Assembly (NCBI GenBank): GCA_016125555.1
Contig: WGLN01000001.1
Location: 310,001-374,000, forward strand
DNA: 64,000 nucleotides
Reading direction: 5' to 3'
Source of the DNA: Porphyrobacter sp.
GTDB lineage: Bacteria > Pseudomonadota > Alphaproteobacteria > Sphingomonadales > Sphingomonadaceae
Below are positions 60,047 to 64,000 of the stretch, piece after piece (position 1 is the first letter of the stretch; each line of letters starts with the position of its first letter). The notes below the pieces were generated by a model. That model was not told where the DNA came from, ran no database searches, and was given only the letters and a program-made list of their open reading frames with translations. The translations under genes were made by a program, and so were the position numbers.

Positions 60047-61207
60047 ATGAACGCCCCCACAACAGATATGCCCGGTTTGCGCCCCACGCCGGGCCAGCTT
60101 GCCCTTGCCGAGGCGATCCGCGGCGGCGAGGGGCGCATGGCGGCGGGTATCGCCACGGTCCCGGCGTCGAACTACACCTGCCCCGATCACTTCGCGCGCG
60201 AGAAGGCGGCGCTGTTCGACCGCCTGCCGCAGGTGATCGCGCCATCCGCGCTGCTGCCGGAGCCGGGCATGGCGGTGCCGCACGATGCCACGGGCCGTCC
60301 GCTGCTGCTGACCCGCGATGCACAAGGGCAGGCGCATGTCTTCCTCAACGTGTGCCGGCACCGTGGCACGCGGCTGGTCGAGGGCAGCGAAGTGCAATGC
60401 GCCAAGCGGCTGGTGTGCCCCTATCACGCCTGGACCTACCGCCTCGACGGCGGCCTCATGGCCCTGCCCCGGCCCGAGACCTTCCCCGGCCTCGACAAGG
60501 GGGATTACGGCCTCGTCGAGCTGCCCAGCATCGAGGCAGGCGGCCTCATCTGGTTCGCGCCGCAAGAGGGTGCCGATTTCACCCACGCCCGCAACCTGGG
60601 CGAGGATTTCGCCGCCTTCGGCCTGCCGGACGCGCACCTGTTCCGGCGCAAGCTGCACAGCGTGAAGGGCAACTGGAAGCTTATCATGGATGCCTTCCTT
60701 GAAAGCTACCATGTCACCCGGCTGCACGCCGCGACCATCGGCCCCTTCTTCAAGGACGGGATCACCGCCGGCGATCAGGTTGGCCCGCACCAGCGCAGCG
60801 CCGTCGGGCAGCTGGAGGAGATGGAGAGCGTCGATCTCACCGACATGGCCGCGCTGCGCCGCGTGGTGACCTTCGCCTATCAGCTCCTGCCCGCCACGGT
60901 GATCGTCCCCAGCCCGGATTACGTCAACGTCATGGTGCTGATGCCGCAGGCACATGACCTGACGCTGGTTGAGGACTTCATGCTGATCCCCGAGGCGCCC
61001 GCCACCGACAAGGCGCAGGCGCATTGGGAGCGGAGCTGGAACCTGCTCGACGGCGGGGTTTTCGCCTCGGAGGACTTCCGCGCGGCCGAACTCGGCCAGC
61101 AGGGCCTGTCGAGCGGCGCGGTCGATCACATCACCCTTGGCACGCTCGAGGGCGGGATCACCCGCTTCGACGAGATCGTCAGCGCGGCGCTGCGGGCCGC
61201 CAACTAG
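60047..61207 (+). CDS. Rieske-type aromatic ring-hydroxylating oxygenase alpha subunit
   Basis: A 386-residue oxygenase. The Rieske [2Fe-2S] ligands are in [10 protein letters not shown] and [14 protein letters not shown] (C-x-H and C-x-x-H). The mononuclear iron site is in [15 protein letters not shown], with two His and a later Asp expected. No ferredoxin, reductase or beta subunit lies nearby, so it needs partners from elsewhere. The relatives include carnitine-, choline- and aromatic-acid oxygenases; the substrate cannot be deduced. It is divergent from ampG with 72 bp between. The ATG at 60047 follows GAGCG. Confidence 0.9.
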   Translation: MNAPTTDMPGLRPTPGQLALAEAIRGGEGRMAAGIATVPASNYTCPDHFAREKAALFDRLPQVIAPSALLPEPGMAVPHDATGRPLLLTRDAQGQAHVFLNVCRHRGTRLVEGSEVQCAKRLVCPYHAWTYRLDGGLMALPRPETFPGLDKGDYGLVELPSIEAGGLIWFAPQEGADFTHARNLGEDFAAFGLPDAHLFRRKLHSVKGNWKLIMDAFLESYHVTRLHAATIGPFFKDGITAGDQVGPHQRSAVGQLEEMESVDLTDMAALRRVVTFAYQLLPATVIVPSPDYVNVMVLMPQAHDLTLVEDFMLIPEAPATDKAQAHWERSWNLLDGGVFASEDFRAAELGQQGLSSGAVDHITLGTLEGGITRFDEIVSAALRAAN

Positions 61208-61217
61208 CGCGCGCCCA

Positions 61218-61246
61218 TTGCTAAGGCGCGGGCGGGAACCTAAGGG
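61218..61246 (+). promoter_or_regulatory. rluB promoter (leaderless)
   Basis: TTGCTA at 61218-61223, a 17-bp spacer and TAAGGG at 61241-61246. The ATG at 61253 is 6 nt after the -10 box, exactly where transcription should begin. No Shine-Dalgarno is present. Confidence 0.6.
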
Positions 61247-61252
61247 CGCACC

Positions 61253-62044
61253 ATGCCCACCCAGCCCCCCCGCTCGGAAAATCGCCCCGAGGGCGATCGG
61301 ATCGCCAAGCTGCTCGCGCGCGCAGGAATCGCCAGCCGCCGCGAGGTCGAGCGGATGATCGCCGAGGGGCGCGTCGCGCTCGATGGCAAGGTGCTCGAAA
61401 CCCCGGCGACCATCCTGCCCAGCCTCAAGGGCGTGACCGTGGACGGCAAGCCGGTCAGCGCCGCCGAGCCGACCCGGCTGTTCGCCTTCCACAAGCCCAC
61501 CGGCCTCATCACCGCCGAGCGCGACCCGGCGGGCCGCCCGACGATCTACACCGCGCTGAGGAACGCCCTGCCGAGAAATGCCGGGCGGGTGATGCCGGTA
61601 GGTCGGCTCGACCTCAACACGGAAGGCCTGCTGCTGCTGACCAATGACGGCGAGGTGAAGCGCCGGCTTGAACTCCCCGCCAGTGGCGTGCCCCGCACCT
61701 ACCGCGCACGCGCCTTCGGCGAGGTCAGCCAGAGCCAGCTCGAGGACCTCATCGAAGGGGTCGAGATCGACGGGGTGCGCTATGGCTCCATCGACGCCAA
61801 TCTCGATCGCTCCTCGGGCCGCAACCAGTGGATCGAGATGACCATCACCGAGGGCAAGAACCGCGAGGTGCGGCGCGTGCTCGAATATCTGGGCCTCAAG
61901 GTGAACCGCCTGATCCGCGTCGGCTACGGGCCCTTCGCGCTCGGCGACCTGCCGCGCGGGCAGGCGGTGGAACTGAAGGGCAAGCCGGTCGAACGCTTCC
62001 TTTCCGACCTTGCGAAAGGCCGGGCGGGAGGCGCGCGCAAATGA
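61253..62044 (+). CDS. rluB: 23S rRNA pseudouridine synthase (RluB/RsuA family)
   Basis: A 263-residue enzyme isomerising a uridine of 23S rRNA. An S4 RNA-binding domain (DRIAKLLARAGIASRREVERMIAEGRVALDG) precedes the catalytic domain with VGRLDLNTEGLLLLTNDGE (catalytic Asp), FHKPTGLIT, and NQWIEMTITEGKNREVRRVLEYLG. The C-terminal GYGPFALGDLPRG is the family's ending. The rsmD ATG overlaps its stop (ATGA). Confidence 0.93.
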   Translation: MPTQPPRSENRPEGDRIAKLLARAGIASRREVERMIAEGRVALDGKVLETPATILPSLKGVTVDGKPVSAAEPTRLFAFHKPTGLITAERDPAGRPTIYTALRNALPRNAGRVMPVGRLDLNTEGLLLLTNDGEVKRRLELPASGVPRTYRARAFGEVSQSQLEDLIEGVEIDGVRYGSIDANLDRSSGRNQWIEMTITEGKNREVRRVLEYLGLKVNRLIRVGYGPFALGDLPRGQAVELKGKPVERFLSDLAKGRAGGARK

Positions 62045-62616
62045 GGATCGTGGCGGGCGCGTGGCGCGGGCGCAAGCTGGCAGCGCCCAAGGGCGAGGCG
62101 ACCCGGCCAACCGCAGACCGGATGCGCGAGACGCTGTTCTCGATGCTGACGAGCCGGCTCGGCGATTTCGAGGGATTGCATGTCGCGGACCTCTTTGCCG
62201 GCTCGGGCGCGCTCGGGCTCGAGGCGCTGTCGCGCGGCGCGGCGGGGTGCCTGTTCGTCGAGCAGGACCGCGGGGCGGTGGACGCCATCCGTGCCAATAT
62301 CGCGGCGCTCGGCGCAGGAACGCGGGCGCGGGTCGAGGCGGGTTCGGTGATGGGATTGCGGGCGGCGGCTGCGCCCTATGACCTGATCCTCGCCGATCCG
62401 CCCTATGGATCGGGCGCGGGCGCGGTGGCGCTCGACCGGCTGCTGCGGCTCGGCTGGATCGGGCCGCAGACCTGGATTGCGCTCGAGACTGCCGAGCGCG
62501 AGGCGGTGGAAGTGAAGGGCCTCGTGCTCGAGACCGAGAGGCGGGTCGGCAAGGGCCGGCTCAGCTTCTTGCGGCTGGCTCCGGCCCCGGCCTCCCCGAT
62601 TCCATCCGCTGACTAG
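62041..62616 (+). CDS. rsmD: 16S rRNA (guanine966-N2)-methyltransferase
   Basis: A 191-residue methyltransferase acting on assembled 30S subunits. MRIVAGAWRGRKLAAPKGEATRPT-type N-terminus, VADLFAGSGALGLEALSRGA (S-adenosylmethionine site) and the catalytic LILADPPYGSG (DPPY) are diagnostic. It is translationally coupled to rluB, a common pairing in alphaproteobacteria. Confidence 0.95.
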   Translation: MRIVAGAWRGRKLAAPKGEATRPTADRMRETLFSMLTSRLGDFEGLHVADLFAGSGALGLEALSRGAAGCLFVEQDRGAVDAIRANIAALGAGTRARVEAGSVMGLRAAAAPYDLILADPPYGSGAGAVALDRLLRLGWIGPQTWIALETAEREAVEVKGLVLETERRVGKGRLSFLRLAPAPASPIPSAD

Positions 62617-62635
62617 CAGCGGCGGGGAATTGCGC

Positions 62636-63058
62636 TTACTGCTGCGGCTGTTGCGCCGGCGGCTGCAGCGGGTTGCGCGTTTCGAGCTGCGTCCACACCG
62701 ATTCCGCCTGCGGATCGGGCATGGTCGAAAGGGTCAGCTTGTCCTCGTCCTTCAGGCGCCAGAACAGTTCCTGGCGCTGCGGAGTGAGCGTCCAGTAATA
62801 GTCCTGCGTATCGCGCGGCCACAGCTGGTAGGCGGACTTGCGGTCCTGCGGCCAGGCGTCCATCGCGGCCTGCTGGTCGGGGGTCGGCTCGGCCATTGCC
62901 TGGCCATCCTGCTGCATGGGCCGGTTGTCCTGCATCGGCTGGGCCATAGGCTGCGCCGGCGAGGTCGGGCTTTCCTGCTGCGCCGCGGCGAGCGAGGGAA
63001 CGAGTGCGAAACCCGCTGCTGCCCCGGCAAGGGTCAGCAAATTGATGATCTTGGGCAT
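62636..63058 (-). CDS. Exported Gln/Pro-rich protein, unknown function
   Basis: A 140-residue protein with a signal peptide (MPKIINLLTLAGAAAGFALV, then SLAAAQQ). A low-complexity Gln/Met/Pro stretch follows and then a compact segment AAMDAWPQDRKSAYQLWPRDTQDYYWTLTPQRQELFWRL rich in Trp and Tyr. The ATG at 63058 has GGAG 7 nt upstream. Proteins with this layout are common in sphingomonads; function unknown. It converges on rsmD. Confidence 0.75.
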   Translation of the reverse strand: MPKIINLLTLAGAAAGFALVPSLAAAQQESPTSPAQPMAQPMQDNRPMQQDGQAMAEPTPDQQAAMDAWPQDRKSAYQLWPRDTQDYYWTLTPQRQELFWRLKDEDKLTLSTMPDPQAESVWTQLETRNPLQPPAQQPQQ

Positions 63059-63340
63059 GTTTTTCTCCGTTTCTATCAGTCCCAAGCATCGACGAACGCG
63101 GATGCGACCCGGAAGGCTTGTCCCCTACCCGCCGGATGACTCCCACTATGGGCGGCACCGCCGCAGGGGCAATTCCACCGGCGCCCGGGCACCCCGCCCC
63201 GGCCACGCCCGGGCGGCAATTGTGGCGAAAAACCGGCGGGCCGAATGCGGCTCTGGTCCCGAACACCTCGCAACAGACGCTTTCCGCCGCCACGCGGCTT
63301 GCCCGATGGGCCATTGTTCCCTACCTGTTCGCATGAGACG
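63059..63340. other. Intergenic region before the uvrD-like gene
   Basis: A 282-bp gap between divergent genes. It has GC-rich inverted repeats (for example GGGCGGCA-type arms near 63180-63215) and a candidate promoter close to its right end. A 72-codon frame at 63118-63336 has no ribosome-binding site and a composition unlike a protein; it is not called. Confidence 0.5.
63299..63327 (+). promoter_or_regulatory. Candidate promoter of the uvrD-like gene
   Basis: TTGCCC at 63299-63304 and TACCTG at 63322-63327 with a 17-bp spacer. The ATG at 63341 follows 13 nt after the -10 box, leaving a very short leader. Confidence 0.4.
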
Positions 63341-64000
63341 ATGAGCATGAACCTGCCCTCCCCCGCCCGGTCGCCCGAATCGGTGCCTGCCTATGCCGCG
63401 CGGCTGAACCCGCCGCAGCGCGCCGCCGTGCTCGCGACCGAGGGCCCGGTGCTGATGCTGGCGGGCGCGGGCACGGGGAAGACCGCCGCGCTCACCGCCC
63501 GCCTCGCCCATCTGGTGGCGACGGGGCGCGCCTATCCTTCGCAGATCCTGTGCGTCACCTTCACCAACAAGGCCGCGCGCGAGATGCGCGAGCGCGTCGC
63601 GCATCACCTCGGCCGGCAGGCGGAAGGGCTGCCGTGGCTCGGCACCTTCCATTCGATTTGCGCCAAGATGCTGCGCCGTCATGCGGAGCTGGTGGGGCTC
63701 CAGCACAATTACACGATCATCGACACCGACGACCAGATCCGCCTGTTGAAGGCCGTGATCGCCGAGGCCGACCTCGACGAGAAGCGCTGGCCCGCGCGCC
63801 AGCTTGCCGGATTGATCGACCGCTGGAAGAACCGCGGGCTCAACCCGCAGGACCTGGATGCCGTCGAGAACGAGGCCTATGCCAACGGCCGCGGCACGGC
63901 GCTCTACGCGCGTTATCAGGAGCGGCTGAAGCAGCTGAACGCCTGCGACTTCGGCGACCTGATGCTGCACATGCTGAACATCCTGCGCCAGCATCACGAC
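63341..64000 (+). CDS. uvrD: UvrD/PcrA-family ATP-dependent DNA helicase (partial)
   Basis: The first 220 codons of a superfamily 1A helicase, running off the right edge. LNPPQRAAVLATEGPVLMLAGAGTGKTAALTARLAHLV holds the Q motif and Walker A; ILCVTFTNKAAREMRERV is motif Ia and LGTFHSICAKMLRRHA motif Ib. NACDFGDLMLHMLNIL lies just before motif II. The enzyme unwinds DNA in nucleotide-excision and mismatch repair. Two ATGs (63341 and 63347) are possible, and neither has a good ribosome-binding site. Confidence 0.94.
   Translation, partial: MSMNLPSPARSPESVPAYAARLNPPQRAAVLATEGPVLMLAGAGTGKTAALTARLAHLVATGRAYPSQILCVTFTNKAAREMRERVAHHLGRQAEGLPWLGTFHSICAKMLRRHAELVGLQHNYTIIDTDDQIRLLKAVIAEADLDEKRWPARQLAGLIDRWKNRGLNPQDLDAVENEAYANGRGTALYARYQERLKQLNACDFGDLMLHMLNILRQHHD

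Noticed and set aside
59975-62110. Upstream extension of the ampG frame
   Set aside because: It crosses the divergent Rieske and rluB genes; the ATG at 59974 starts the family's N-terminus.
63118-63336. A 72-codon plus-strand frame before the uvrD-like gene
   Set aside because: No ribosome-binding site, TTG or internal ATG start only, Pro/Ala-rich without any motif, and it overlaps the likely promoter.

Overview
The window is gene-dense, GC-rich (roughly two thirds G+C) bacterial chromosome from an alphaproteobacterium. Three things point to the Sphingomonadales, most likely the Erythrobacteraceae (Erythrobacter/Porphyrobacter/Qipengyuania type). First, the F0 part of the ATP synthase (I-a-c-b'-b) lies apart from F1 and has the duplicated b/b' subunits. 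Second, the family set is typical: a TIGR02300 acidic protein, DUF2855, DUF808, a DUF1318/YdbL operon and AmpG beside a membrane-anchored LuxR-type HTH protein. Third, codon use is strongly G/C-ending. No phage, insertion sequence, CRISPR array or plasmid gene was seen. The genus assignment is inference.

Layout. 0-9.6 kb: an amidohydrolase-like gene tail, a DUF2855 protein, a DUF819 transporter, fabD-fabG-dnaN, a divergent LD-carboxypeptidase/Mur-ligase pair, a zinc-ribbon membrane protein and an acyl-CoA synthetase. 9.6-14.8 kb: trehalase, a small hydrophilic protein, a GST, a DUF808 protein, and the rpsF-rpsR-rplI operon with promoter and terminator. 14.8-19.7 kb: AMP nucleosidase, a YbjN-like secreted protein, and an overlapping operon of thioredoxin-fold isomerase, hydrolase, RimB-like protease and rimK (S6 modification). 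19.7-22.9 kb: marR-emrA-emrB efflux operon with a perfect palindrome over the marR start. 22.9-28 kb: asd plus a lipoprotein, an APC permease and a DPP-IV-like peptidase.

28-33.5 kb: ffh-rpsP-rimM-trmD-rplS, with three unrelated membrane/Gly-Cys-rich genes inserted between rimM and trmD. 33.5-38.9 kb: tRNA-Ala(GGC) with terminator, a TIGR02300 protein, and aroA, two small membrane proteins and cmk, then rpsA. 38.9-41.3 kb: gloB, a quinone oxidoreductase and a flavodoxin-like protein. 41.3-44.1 kb: F0 operon with a consensus promoter, an intercistronic hairpin and a parS-like site. 44.1-48.3 kb: ydbH-ynbE-ydbL, an inner-to-outer-membrane lipid bridge. 48.3-57.5 kb: radC, purB, then a chain of nearly touching genes lapA-like, pyrF, glyoxalase, GNAT, trpF, trpB, a small orphan, trpA, accD, folC. 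57.5-64 kb: LuxR-type membrane protein with AmpG, a Rieske oxygenase, rluB-rsmD, a secreted protein and the start of a UvrD/PcrA helicase.

Most of the content is core housekeeping: translation, fatty acid, tryptophan, nucleotide and peptidoglycan metabolism. The most unusual signal is not a protein. It is a structured repeat of about 60-85 bp present three times (once after rpsA, and as a convergent pair beside the atp promoter). Its sequence changes preserve base pairing, so it looks like a mobile REP/MITE-type element or a structured RNA. Other items worth a look are the cassette inside the trmD operon, a ribosome-binding site locked in a perfect hairpin (41237-41258), a one-mismatch parS site in the atp operon, and a set of promoters whose -10 box lies 6-8 nt before the ATG, suggesting leaderless mRNAs.
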